From positions 52,960,278 to 53,024,277 of the forward strand of contig CM072526.1 in the NCBI GenBank assembly GCA_036898135.1: a DNA stretch of 64,000 nucleotides, in the 5' to 3' direction. The position numbers and the translations under genes were made by a program. Numbering within the stretch: position 1 is the first letter of the stretch; each line of letters starts with the position of its first letter. The notes below the pieces were generated by a model. The model was not told the DNA's origin and ran no database searches. It saw only the letters and a list, made by a program, of their open reading frames with translations. The DNA is from Oncomelania hupensis (Eukaryota; Mollusca; Gastropoda; Littorinimorpha; Pomatiopsidae). This document shows, in pieces, positions 10,496-22,164 of this stretch.

Positions 10496-12261
10496 CTGGA
10501 TCACCGTCGTTCTCAGGACACTGTAGCAGTGTAGCTAGTCCCAGTGAAGTGGATCACCGTCTTTCTCAGAACACTGTAGCAGTGTAGCTAGTCCCAGTGA
10601 AGTGGATCACCGTCTTTCTCAGGACACAGTAGCAGTGTAGCTAGTCCCAGTGAAGTGGATCACCGTCTTTCTCAGGACACTGTAGCAGTGTAGCTAGTCC
10701 CAGTGAAGTGGATCACCGTCTTTCTCAGGACACTGTAGCAGTGTAGCTAGTCCCAGTGAAGTGGATCACCGTCTTTCTCAGGACACTGTAGCAGTGTAGC
10801 TAGTCCCACTGCCAGTGAAGTGGATCACCGTCTTTCTCAGGACACTGTACATAGCAGTGTAGCTAGTCCCAGTGAAGTGGATCACCGTCTTTCTCAGAAC
10901 ACTGTAGCAGTGTAGCTAGTCCCAGTGAAGTGGATCACCGTCTTTCTCAAAACACTGTAGCAGTGTAGCTAGTCCCAGTGAAGTGGATCACCGTCTTTCT
11001 CAGAACACTGTAGCAGTGTAGCTAGTCCCAGTGAAGTGGATCACCGTCGTTCTCAGGACACTGTAGCAGTGTAGCTAGTCCCAGTGAAGTGGATCACCGT
11101 CGTTCTCAGGACACTGTAGCAGTGTAGCTAGTCCCAGTGAAGTGGATCACCGTCTTTCTCAAAACACTGTAGCAGTGTAGCTAGTCCCAGTGAAGTGGAT
11201 CACCGTCTTTCTCAGGACACTGTAGCAGTGTAGCTAGTCCCAGTGAAGTGGATCACCGTCTTTCTCAGGACACTGTAGCAGTGTAGCTAGTCCCAGTGAA
11301 GTGGATCACCGTCTTTCTCAGGACACTGTAGCAGTGTAGCTAGTCCCAGTGAAGTGGATCACCGTCTTTCTCAGGACACTGTAGCAGTGTAGCTAGTCCC
11401 AGTGAAGTGGATCACCGTCTTTCTCAGGACACTGTAGCAGTGTAGCTAGTCCCAGTGAAGTGGATCACCGTCTTTCTCAGGACACTGTAGCAGTGTAGCT
11501 AGTCCCAGTGAAGTGGATCACCGTCTTTCTCAGGACACTGTAGCAGTGTAGCTAGTCCCAGTGAAGTGGATCACCGTCTTTCTCAGGACACTGTAGCAGT
11601 GTAGCTAGTCCCAGTGAAGTGGATCACCGTCTTTCTCAGGACACTGTAGCAGTGTAGCTAGTCCCAGTGAAGTGGATCACCGTCTTTCTCAGGACACTGT
11701 AGCAGTGTAGCTAGTCCCAGTGAAGTGGATCACCGTCTTTCTCAGGACACTGTAGCAGTGTAGCTAGTCCCAGTGAAGTGGATCACCGTCTTTCTCAGGA
11801 CACTGTAGCAGTGTAGCTAGTCCCAGTGAAGTGGATCACCGTCTTTCTCAGGACACTGTAGCAGTGTAGCTAGTCCCAGTGAAGTGGATCACCGTCTTTC
11901 TCAGGACACTGTAGCAGTGTAGCTAGTCCCAGTGAAGTGGATCACCGTCTTTCTCAGGACACTGTAGCAGTGTAGCTAGTCCCAGTGAAGTGGATCACCG
12001 TCTTTCTCAGGACACTGTAGCAGTGTAGCTAGTCCCAGTGAAGTGGATCACCGTCTTTCTCAGGACACTGTAGCAGTGTAGCTAGTCCCAGTGAAGTGGA
12101 TCACCGTCTTTCTCAGGACACTGTAGCAGTGTAGCTAGTCCCAGTGAAGTGGATCACCGTCTTTCTCAGGACACTGTAGCAGTGTAGCTAGTCCCAGTGA
12201 AGTGGATCACCGTCTTTCTCAGGACACTGTAGCAGTGTAGCTAGTCCCAGTGAAGTGTATC
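10496..12261. repeat. 53 bp minisatellite, about 33 copies
   Basis: Unit contains GTGGATCACCGTCTTTCTCA, GGACACTGTAGCAGTGTAGC and TAGTCCCAGTGAA. The core ACACTGTAGCAGTGT is a near-perfect palindrome, so every unit can form a hairpin. Variants (GTCGTTC versus GTCTTTC, AAAACAC versus GGACAC, two small insertions near 10806 and 10849) lie only in the first 13 or so units; the last 20 are almost identical, which points to recent expansion at the 3' side. Confidence 0.97.
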
Positions 12262-12334
12262 ACCGTTGTGCACAGTGGACTACCAAAGTAGCAAACATTG
12301 TTTCTCCCTTGGCTTTATTTCTTGGATGACTGTG

Positions 12335-12502
12335 ATCGCGTTGGTCTTGACAAGTACTGCTAGTGTCGCTGTCCAACACGGCCTTGACAAGTACTGCTAG
12401 CGTCGCTGTCACAGGTGTTGGCCTTGACAAGTACTGCTAGCGTCGCTGTCATAGGTGTTGGTCTTGACAAGTACTGCTAGCGTCGGTGTCATAGGTGTAA
12501 GT
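12335..12502. repeat. Short minisatellite (about 44 bp, 4 copies)
   Basis: Four imperfect copies containing CTTGACAAGTACTGCTAGCG and TCGCTGTCA. Confidence 0.9.
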
Positions 12503-12509
12503 GTAGAAA

Positions 12510-13173
12510 GATCAGATGAGCTCCTATCCATCGGTGTTTTGGAGATTCTTCTAACCAATACGTATTCAACAGATTTTATAGCAGCACGCTGACACGTACT
12601 CCAGTATTGGTCAGCAACTGTAGGGATGGCGTGAAGGGTCATTGATAGTCACAGACTGACAGTCCTGTGAGGGTGAGGTTTAATCAAGATCTGTTAGCGT
12701 GGGATCACATTCGATGTTAGGCTGGTCCAGGCCAACCCAGAATGCGTGGATGCCACACACAATATAGCATGGCAATACAAATAAACCTTGTCATTTTTAT
12801 TTCAATTTTATTTTATTAACCCGAAAATGCTCTCAATAATATTAGCTATGGAAATCTGTGTACAGAGTATAATTATATTAAGAGTAAGATGTTGTCGTTG
12901 TTGCTTCATTATTATTCCATTCGCTAAGCTCTAAAATATGACTGCATAGGGCAGCGAAAATCAGTAAATCTTCTCTATGAATTGTGTTCTGAGTTTGTTC
13001 CCCATTGAGAGGGGTCTGTGATAGATCTACTCGTGTCTCATGATAGATGGTCTGGTCTGTGGGTGAGCACATTTGCCGCGGGAAGGCAAGAGAAAGGCCG
13101 TATGCAATTAGTTCTCCGTCCACACTAGAGGCCCTTGCTGGCTGTATTGTTGTAGTGAGGTTTGTTGTGTCAG

Positions 13174-13227
<54 letters not shown>

Positions 13228-14361
13228 ACCAGCCTTGTTTGATCTGGAAACAATTCGCTCTCTTGCTGGAGATCCTTTATCTCAAATAACTTGTTTTCCT
13301 TGCTCCTGGAGCTCATTTTTGAAGGCGAGTGTTAACAGATAATGCTTTGCTTTGTTTTGGCCGAGGTGGAGATGGTCGGGCGTGGTATTATAGGGGCGAT
13401 GAAAAATAGGGTGTTAGAAGTGTTAGGAGGAAGGAGGAGAGGGGGTGGGGGTGACGTGAGAAGAGAAGAGAAGTTTCGTTCATTGCGGGAAAGTCGTCTG
13501 GATTGTCTGCACTAGAGTGTCCCGTTTTTCCTTTGAAAGCAGGTACGGGTGTATAATTTGTCGTAGTCTTGTGACGATCCACAGATTATCAGGTATCTCC
13601 CTATCAGCATGACTGACTCTTACTCTGTGGCCATTGTATGTTATGACCATCTCATCTGCATCGGCGTGTTTTGTTTTGTTTTTTAAATTGTTACGTCGTA
13701 CGGTTAGGTTAGGTGCGGACTTTCGTTGTCAGAGAAGACTAATTATCAACCAGGTGGATCGCGTGAAACTCGCATGAATATTTTTTTTAAACTGCGATGA
13801 TTGGCTGAGGAGTGGTCCCTACATGGAGGATGTCTAATTAGTTGACTCGCTGTATTGCTGCCTGGAATGCGCCCGCTGCGCTTGCGGATGAAAAGAAGCA
13901 TTACCTGAGCCACTTTCGGGGATCGAGTCTCCCGCTGCCACAATAAGCTAACCCAGTTGTGTGAGGTTTGATTTGTCAGTCTCACCATAGACCATGTACC
14001 CTATAAATGGTCCATGGTCTCACCCTGTTAGTCACAAGAAGGCACTGTGGCGCAGTAGCAGATAGTGTTTGTGGGCCTTATGTTATTCTTGTTGCAGGAG
14101 TTCACGGTTTTGTAGTCTTTAATACACATAAAATAGTAGTACAGTTACTAGGACGTAGCTGTAGTTAAAGTATGTCATCATCTCATGTTGGGTGGGTGGA
14201 TTTTTCTAGAGGGATGGTTTGCTGAATAAAAGTTACAATCAAATGAGGATAAAAAATGTGAATACGCAGTAATGGCTGATCGTGACATCCGGATAACAAA
14301 CTTTAAATGGAGGATGAGGATGTTGTTTAGAAAAGTGTCATTGGTATGATAATTAAAGGGT
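12510..14361. other. Unassigned sequence with C/A homopolymers
   Basis: No gene recognised. A poly-C then poly-A tract lies at 13180-13224. A minus-strand segment around 13850-13960 is vaguely tRNA-SINE-like, but I cannot confirm box A and box B. Confidence 0.4.
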
Positions 14362-14369
14362 AGGGTTTA

Positions 14370-14553
14370 AAAAAAAAAGAGAGAGATTACGCTTATATAG
14401 CGCATTTACAAGCTCAGAGAGCTTCTCAAAGCGCTGGCCACTACTATCCAGCAATCACAAAATAGTTTGCTGAAGTCAGGATTCGAACCCACGTCGCCTG
14501 AGACGCACATACACAAGTCGTGCGCTCTGAGGACTGAGCTATCCCTGCCGTAG
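14370..14553 (-). mobile_element. tRNA-derived SINE (family B), copy 1
   Basis: On the minus strand the element starts with box A-like GGATAGCTCAGTCCTCAGAG and box B GGGTTCGAATCC. It then has ACTATTTTGTGATTGCTGGA and a 3' tail GCGCTTTGAGAAGCTCTCTG ending TGCGCTATATAAGCG. A second copy in the same orientation is at 18913-19083. The tail is clearly related to the tail of family A. Confidence 0.9.
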
Positions 14554-14639
14554 AGAATAAAGACCGCTTAACCATTAGTCACATGTCTTGGCCTTCTTTC
14601 TGTATTTAAGAGTTCAGGTTCCACGTTCGCTTTAAGGAC

Positions 14640-14770
14640 TCCTCTCTCTCTCTCTCTTTCCATCTCTCCCCCCCCCTCCCTCTCTCTCTCATCCCTCCCT
14701 CTCTCTCTCTCCTCCATCCCCCTCACCCTCCCTACCTTCGTCTCTCTCTCCCTCTCATTCCAGCTTTGTA
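14640..14770. repeat. CT-rich low-complexity tract
   Basis: Mixed TC and C runs. Confidence 0.9.
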
Positions 14771-15470
14771 ATACATTGACGTCACCCACACCTCATTTAT
14801 GCTGAAAAGAAATGGCATAGTGCGTTGACAAAAAGGTGGTAGTTGTGACGTCCTCCGGATGTTTTGAAGACTTGCACAGTGGATAAAAGACAACAGGACA
14901 AAAGAATCTATGACATGTCATAAGTCTCCTCTCTGAAAATCCTTAACGGGAAGAGAGGGGACTATAAACTGGAAAAAAAAAAAAAAGAATCTATGTTAAA
15001 TGGTTGTTAACAGCACAGCTGTCAGCATAGTGCGGGTTTACTCACTAGCTTTGTGGTTAAGGAATGGAATGGTTGCAAAGTTAGTCAGCACATAAAACAT
15101 CTCCACACTCAAAGCTTGAACACTGCACTAACATTTACCTTGCCAAAATATATCTCTCTCCAGAATGGAGATGCATCCAGTGTAGTGTAAATATCTGTAG
15201 TCAGTCAATTCAAAGTTCTTTGTATAGTGCAAAGATTGCATGATGCAGACTTGTCTGGAACAAATCAAGAAGGTATACTTTATAAACACTGAATATCTAT
15301 CTTAGATACTCTTTAAGTTTAAGTTCAGTGTGTATTTATTGAAACTTGATGTTTTATTGTATCTGTTCTTTTTTATTAATTTTATTTAGCCTGCACGTGT
15401 CGGCAGAGCGCTTTGAGCTCACTCTTCAGGGAATCACACTATACAAAAGCCTTTTTATAATAATATTGTT
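14771..15470. other. Unassigned sequence
   Basis: No gene or known repeat recognised. Confidence 0.4.
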
Positions 15471-15475
15471 GTTGT

Positions 15476-15487
15476 TATTATTATTAT

Positions 15488-15549
<62 letters not shown>
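15476..15549. repeat. (ATT)n/(AGT)n microsatellite
   Basis: Short (TTA)n followed by a long (GTA)n run. Confidence 0.95.
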
Positions 15550-15618
15550 ATATACTGTTATTAAGGTATTTAAGAATTGAACTAAGCCCAGTTTATTTTC
15601 ATGACATGCATCATATTA

Positions 15619-16064
15619 GGGAGGCACTGTGGTCTAATGGTAGTACTTCGGCTTGCGGATCTGAAGGTCCCGGGTTCGAGCCCTGGCCGGGCCATTGTGT
15701 TGTGTCCCTGGGAAAGACACTTTACTCCTGTTTTCCTACTCCTTCGGATGAGAGTATAAACCGAGGTCTAGTCTGTGTCGCATACATTCCATCATAACGG
15801 ACTTTAAAGATCCTGACGCTCATGTCCTAGACGGGTGAGTGCCGGTGACAAGAACACACCCAGCATGCACCTTTGTCCTTCTCCCCCATCCCTGGCTGCC
15901 CAGGATTGTGTTCAGTTGTCCGGGCGTCAGACCATGCGCCCAAAGGCTGCGGGTGGGCGTCTCGGGCGGCTTGAGTTAGATCCTGTATCGGCCAGCGCCT
16001 TGAGCAGCTCTTGAGCTGGAAAAGCGCTATATAAGAACGATTAAATAAATAAAATAAATAAATA
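15619..16064 (+). mobile_element. tRNA-derived SINE (family A), copy 2
   Basis: Same head, body and GCGCTATATAAG tail as at 8848. The box B region reads GGGTTCGAGCCC, and the tail ends in AAATAAATA repeats instead of (AAT)n. It is closest to the copy at 50678. Confidence 0.95.
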
Positions 16065-16926
16065 ATTTAAATCCTCATTCAACAGAGCAGCCAACTGCTG
16101 CAAGTTTGGTATTGCATGCTCCTCTTGTGTAGTATTTGCTACACCGCTGCAGTAAAAACAAACAAACTATGATGTCAGATGTCTAAAAGGCCAATGACTT
16201 TTGATGAAATCATTGACCTGAAGTCAAAATAACTGCCACATGCCCTCTTTTTACTCCCACCCGGCCCTCCACCCCCCACTAACAAAAAGTGATTTTATGC
16301 GTTAGTTTGAGTATGGATTCCAGCAAGCAACAGATTGAAGTGATATCATACCAGTCATAGCCTATGGGCTCGGGGAATTTGAGACTGGCTGTGTTTTTTA
16401 TTTATCATTGCTAAACTTGGCAAGAATGTGGTTTAAAACTGTAACCATTAGCCTCAATGTAACAACCCGTTCAGACTCCACCCCTGAAATTATTACCAAT
16501 AGGATCCCCGGAGGACAGTTTGGGTCATTTCCACGTTCTGCCTTTGTCCTCAATCAGATTATAAACTCCTCCTCCATCCCAAAAGGGCCTCAACCCTGTC
16601 TTCACATTTCCACCCCCTCCCCTCCATTCCTCTCTATGTGGCACATTAAGAAGAATGAAAGCAAGAAACAAGATGGCAAGCCATTCCAATGTATTTCCAA
16701 ACGTACTAATCTCAAACATAGACATTTTCACAAACGTTAATTTTCTTGGTGGCTATGTGGCTCGACTTTATCCTAACGAAGCAAAACAAACAACGACCGA
16801 CATTTGTCTGGTTCTGATTTCCTACAATTTCAGAAAGTATTTATACAAATTGGTTGAGCGGATTTTGATAATTTTTTCCTTGCAGATAGTTCAGACCGTG
16901 GCCTATCATTCCATGCGTTTGCTTGT
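16065..16926. other. Unassigned sequence
   Basis: Open frames at 16408-16740 and 16655-16939 show no recognisable domain and no coding signature I would trust. Confidence 0.4.
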
Positions 16927-17960
16927 TAGTTTACAATAAAGCCAAGTCACCACACTGCCAACAAAACACTTTGTAGTTTACAATAAAGCCAAGTCACCAC
17001 ACTGCCAACAAAACACTTTGTAGTTTACAATAAAGCCAAGTCACCACACTGCCAACAAAACACTTTTTAGTTTACAATAAAGCCAAGTCACCACACTGCC
17101 AACAAAACACTTTGTAGTTTACAATAAAGCCAAGTCACCACACTGCCAACAAAACACTTTGTAGTTTACAATAAAGCCAAGTCACCACACTGCCAACAAA
17201 ACACTTTTTAGTTTACAATAAAGCCAAGTCACCACACTGCCAACAAAACACTTTTTAGTTTACAATAAAGCCAAGTCACCACACTGCCAACAAAACACTT
17301 TGTAGTTTACAATAAAGCCAAGTCACCACACTGCCAACAAAACACTTTGTAGTTTACAATAAAGCCAAGTCACCACACCTCCAACAAAACACTTTTTAGT
17401 TTACAATAAAGCCAAGTCACCACACCTCCAACAAAACACTTTTTAGTTTACAATAAAGCCAAGTCACCACACCTCCAACAAAACACTTTTTAGTTTACAA
17501 TAAAGCCAAGTCACCACACCTCCAACAAAACACTTTTTAGTTTACAATAAAGCCAAGTCACCACACCTCCAACAAAACACTTTTTAGTTTACAATAAAGC
17601 CAAGTCACCACACCTCCAACAAAACACTTTTTAGTTTACAATAAAGCCAAGTCACCACACCGCCAACAAAACACTTTTTAGTTTACAATAAAGCCAAGTC
17701 ACCACACCGCCAACAAAACACTTTTTAGTTTACAATAAAGCCAAGTCACCACACCTCCAACAAAACACTTTTTAGTTTACAATAAAGCCAAGTCACCACA
17801 CCGCCAACAAAACACTTTTTAGTTTACAATAAAGCCAAGTCACCACACCGCCAACAAAACACTTTGTAGTTTACAATAAAGCCAAGTCACCACACTGCCA
17901 ACAAAACACTTTGTAGTTTACAATAAAGCCAAGTCACCACACCGCCAACAAAACACTTTT
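16927..17960. repeat. 47 bp minisatellite, 22 copies
   Basis: Unit contains TAGTTTACAATAAAGCCAAG, TCACCACACTGCCAACAAAA and CACTTTG. 22 units fit the span. Variant sites (ACTGCC, ACCTCC, ACCGCC; TTTG or TTTT) occur in blocks, consistent with unequal exchange. Each unit carries an AATAAA polyadenylation-signal hexamer on the plus strand. Confidence 0.97.
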
Positions 17961-18503
17961 GGCACAAGCTTAGCTTATGTTGGGGGTTATGTGTGTGTTT
18001 GAAAATACATTGAAATGGCTTGCCGACGTTTTTGTTTTGTTTTTTTGTTTTGTTCTTTTGGTTTTTTTTAACGGAGATTAAATATCTGAAAAAGACAAAT
18101 AAAGCACATTTCAGCTCGACATGGCCAGTTTACAGCTGTGAATAAAAGAAAACTGCCTTATATAAATGTAATTATAAATATAATAATAAACATAAATATA
18201 AAAGAGGTGATGAAAGTAATCACTCGTAATGCTTTTAGGTATGATCAAAGACTGCTTTTGCCAGTGACGGCTACTGGTTAACACCTAGGGGGACATTTGT
18301 AGGTGGGGGTCAGGTTGGGGTGTTACACTGGTGCCGAAAATAGAAAGCAGCTATGGGTGAGAGCGTTGCAAAGAGCGGTGAGTGCGCTGAACATCTTTCA
18401 ATCTTGTTTATCATTCCTTGGCCCATCATCTTCCTAATCTGTCAGCTTGTTTTCATCTTGTCCCTTGCTGTACACAGTGGTCTTTACATTTGTCACAACA
18501 GTT

Positions 18504-18508
<5 letters not shown>

Positions 18509-18592
<84 letters not shown>
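18509..18592. repeat. (TC)n microsatellite
   Basis: Pure TC run. Confidence 0.95.
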
Positions 18593-18594
<2 letters not shown>

Positions 18595-18912
18595 TTACGT
18601 TTTAGTTATCTGTCCCCACCAAACTGGGATATGAAATTAATGGCATTCCTTTGTTTGTACGCTATATATATATATTATTTAACATTTATTCTCAACACTT
18701 GCTTGCACATAGGCAGGCATCATATGCTTATTTGCGCACGCTGCGCTCCAAACAAGTATACACTCTGTCCCTCCTCCTCCACTGCTCATCCCATATCTCT
18801 TTCCTGTTTTCTTGGCAGGGTGGGGATGAGGGGGAGGAGCGGAAATTATAATATTTTTTTTTAGCTTCTTTTTATTCCCCTTGTCTGTATTGCTTTGTTA
18901 AAAAAAATAAAG

Positions 18913-19083
18913 AAAGACATTACTCTTATATAGCGCACTTATAAGCTCAGAGAGCTTCTCAAAGCGCTGGCCACTACTATCCAGCGATCACAAAATAGTT
19001 TGCTGAAGTCAGGATTCGAACCCACGTCGCCCGAGATGCGCGTACACAAGTCAAACGCTCTGACGACTGAGCTATCCCTGCCG
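18913..19083 (-). mobile_element. tRNA-derived SINE (family B), copy 2
   Basis: Nearly identical to 14370-14553 in the same minus orientation, with the same box A and B, body and GCGCTATATAAG tail. Confidence 0.92.
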
Positions 19084-19246
19084 CCACACACCTATGTATG
19101 TATGATGAACAGTTGTATAGATCTAGCACAACATTCTTAGAGAAATGCGCAATACATTCTGCATTCCTGATAATTGCACTACTTTCATGTTGTTTTAGAT
19201 GCTGCCATTTCTTCATCATAAAAGCGATTCCTTCGGATAATACAAA

Positions 19247-19768
19247 TGCAGCAGCTGGGTGGTAAAAGCGTTGGCCTGGCAAACTGATGACCCTGGTTCC
19301 AATTCCACGGTGGACAAGATAAAAAGTGGCCATTTTCACTGTCCATCTCAAAAATAGGATTGCTGTGGTGGTTCAGTGCTTATTTAGGTCCCTACATCCC
19401 TTCCCTGGGATGGTTATCCCTTTCTGCCGTGTCGGCAATGGTGGGTGTAGACGTGTCGCCAATGGTGGGTGTAGACTTGTCACCAATGGTGGGTGTAGAC
19501 TTGTCACCAATGGTGGGTGTAGACGTGTCGCCAATGGTGGGTGTAGACTTGTCACCAATGGTGGGTGTAGACTTGTCACCAATGGTGGGTGTAGACGTGT
19601 CGCCAATGGTGGGTGAAGACGTGTGGCCAATGGTGGATGTAGGCGTGTCGCCAATGGTGGGTGTAGACGTGTCACCAACGGTGGGTGTAGACTTGTCACC
19701 AATGGTGGGTGTAGACATGCCACCAATGGTGGGTGTAGACGTTAAACATCAATGTTGGGTTTGAGGTA
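19247..19768 (+). mobile_element. SINE-like element (family E) with an internal minisatellite
   Basis: Landmarks shared with 45490-45695 are CTGGCA..TGA..CCTGGTTC, AAAAAGTGGCCATTTTCACT, TGTGGTGGTTCAGTG, GGTGGTTATCCC.TCTGCC and the 3' GTTAAACATCAATGTT. A tRNA-like box B may be present (GGTTCCAATTCC). Between the last two landmarks this copy has a 24 bp tandem array that the other copy lacks. Confidence 0.75.
19425..19742. repeat. 24 bp minisatellite, about 13 copies
   Basis: Unit CAATGGTGGGTGTAGAC plus GTGTCGC or TTGTCAC. It lies inside the SINE-like element of family E and is derived from its TCAAAGGTGGGTATAGGCGT segment, as seen in the unexpanded copy near 45655. Confidence 0.95.
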
Positions 19769-19899
19769 GTGTGCTGGGATGAGCGTCATGCCATCTATAA
19801 AGCAGGCCTTTCTGCAAAGCTCCACGCCGTTAACCTCGGGGTTGGTCGTTTAGTGATTGTCAACCCTTGATGAATTGCTTGCCTAAACCTCAAGTCGAG

Positions 19900-20035
19900 C
19901 TTGACCGACCTTACCAAGGTATAGTTTGGGAGTAGAATGTTAGCGTGTCTTGAGATATCGCAGGTGGCTTCTCGTGTCTTGAGATATCGCAGGTGGCTAG
20001 AAGCCAAGAGCAATTTGCTTTCATTAGCTTCCCAT
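19900..20035. other. Short direct duplication
   Basis: TCTCGTGTCTTGAGATATCG-type sequence is repeated once at about 19945-20000. Otherwise unassigned. Confidence 0.6.
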
Positions 20036-20158
20036 TTTTGACTCACATGCATAGCAATGTCAGTCTATGTATACATACCCCCTTTCCTCCCCCTCCCTCC
20101 CTCCAAAAAAAAAAATCTTGAGTTTGTGCAAATCTGTGCGAGGAGGGAGAGAGGGAGG

Positions 20159-20159
<1 letters not shown>

Positions 20160-20208
<49 letters not shown>
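20160..20208. repeat. (GA)n microsatellite
   Basis: GA run following a GGGA-rich stretch. Confidence 0.95.
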
Positions 20209-20211
<3 letters not shown>

Positions 20212-20280
20212 CAACGCAGTGATGTGGATAAATAAACTCTTCTTTGATCATACGACATACTATCTAGTGTACAAGTTTGA

Positions 20281-20298
20281 ACACACACACACACACAC

Positions 20299-20329
<31 letters not shown>

Positions 20330-20352
20330 ACAACAACTAAAAAAAAAAAGGC
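20281..20352. repeat. (AC)n(AAC)n(A)n microsatellite
   Basis: Compound AC, AAC and A runs. Confidence 0.95.
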
Positions 20353-22150
20353 ATCAGACCGACTTTAAATCAATGAATAGCTGAAGTCTTCCTTGTCTGT
20401 TTCAAGCTGAGCGCTTAGCCCTGTTTTCTTACAATATCTGTTTTGCCAAGCGTCCCTCCCTGTGCGGCACAGAAGTTGGAAGGAACAGAGGGCCATCTTG
20501 AGTGCAGTGTGGCCAATGGAGAGGCATGTTGTTCACATCACACTGTCGGCCATCGCGTGTTTGCCGTGTCAACTTGATGGTCAGGCTCCTCGCAGGGGCT
20601 TTGGCATTGATGCTGCGCTGGAGTAAACATAATACACTTAACGCAAAAGTTTGGCCATGCCCCCCTTAACTTTTTGCCATGCGTAGTCTGTGTCACCTTG
20701 GCTACATCATTCAGCGGAGCGTTTATATTTAATACAGTTGATGCCAGCGTTTGTCAACATCCTGAGGGGGTAACAGAAACATAGAGTTTGGCTATGCTGT
20801 GTCCAAACAGGGTATTCACAGTGCCGCGTCATTCAGCACAGAAACACTTTCAGCTCATTTTGTGGGAAATGGTATTATTTACAAACTGCATAAAATCCAT
20901 TTATTATATATTATGAAATTTTTTTTGTTTGTTTGGGGGTGGTGAGGGGGGTGAGGGGAGAAGTTTTCTTGGTTTTTTCACAACTTAAAGGAGTCCATCA
21001 AGTGCATGATTGCAACGCTCCACTTAAGCAGAGAAAGACTGACTGACATACTGACTGACTGACTTGCAGTGGCATTAAACATAATCAGCAACAACAAAAT
21101 ACTAACAAACTGAGGCACAATTTAATTCAACAAATCTTTATTACCTCTTACAAGGAATTATGACAGGCACTTGATCACTAAAATAAAACAAATAAAAAGA
21201 AAAATGCAAATAAAAAATTAAACATAGTATAAAGTAATATTTGTTGAAAATCTTTACAACAAGTAGGATACGATTATATATGGACAAACAAATACACACC
21301 CACACTATTAATTTATGTAGTAAATTATGTTAAAAAAAATGTAAAACAAATTCTCACAGAAGAGGCTATTCCCTCCAATCACAGACTCAGCCAGGGTACA
21401 GTTATTACAGAGAACCATTACCAAAAAAAAAAAAAAGTGGATGTCAATGTGGGCGAGGGATCAGTGGAGGTAAAGAGGAAGAAGAAGAAGAAGACTATCA
21501 GTTCTACAAAAGTGTCTAAAACGCAGCCGCACAGTCTCCACATTACAGACAGCTGAGGCAAAATAGACAGGATCATTCTGTATGAAGCCAATGAGATTCC
21601 TGCCGACTCTCACCGCCAATCAAACCACCGAGACAAACGTTTACAAACCTATTAACCATACGCCTTTGATACCCAGATTGACCACTGACCTACTCAGGCC
21701 CATATAGAGGATCCCAGTCTGCTGAACATAAAGTCCAGCTTTAATAGATTACTGAATCACAGTATGAGAGGGGACCCACACAATACTACGTTGTGGCCGA
21801 GCGGATTGGATTTTCTCACCACCACTCTCACAAATCCCATCTGATAGCACAGAATAGGAGGAGGGGGTGCGTGGGGAGGAAGAATAAAAAGAAAGACACA
21901 TAGCAGGGTATTACCGCTTGTCAAATTGACAGTGGCTGCATACCATAAACAAAGCACCTTTAACAAGGCAGCATGCATGCGTTAACTACATGACTAGACC
22001 CCATTTGTCTACATCATCAGTACAATACCGTTGATGGAAGTAGGACTCCATCACATACAACATACAAGCTTAACCAGTTATTGATGTTTTATTTCTTTTG
22101 CAGATCGTTGATTAGTTACACTTTCCATTTTTTGTATGTGGTGTTATTAT
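20353..22150. other. Unassigned sequence
   Basis: No gene recognised. A TTTATT motif near 21140 could be a minus-strand polyadenylation signal, but I could not attach it to any coding exon. Confidence 0.4.
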
Positions 22151-22164
22151 TTACTATTTAGCAA

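Noticed and set aside
10496..12261. CRISPR-like regular repeat
   Set aside because: Units are contiguous with no unique spacers, and the DNA is eukaryotic. The same applies to the other minisatellites.
18353..18634. Signal-peptide-like frame as the missing first syndecan exon
   Set aside because: Hydrophobic stretch is present, but the frame runs into a (TC)n tract, and no donor in phase 0 at a sensible cleavage site was convincing.
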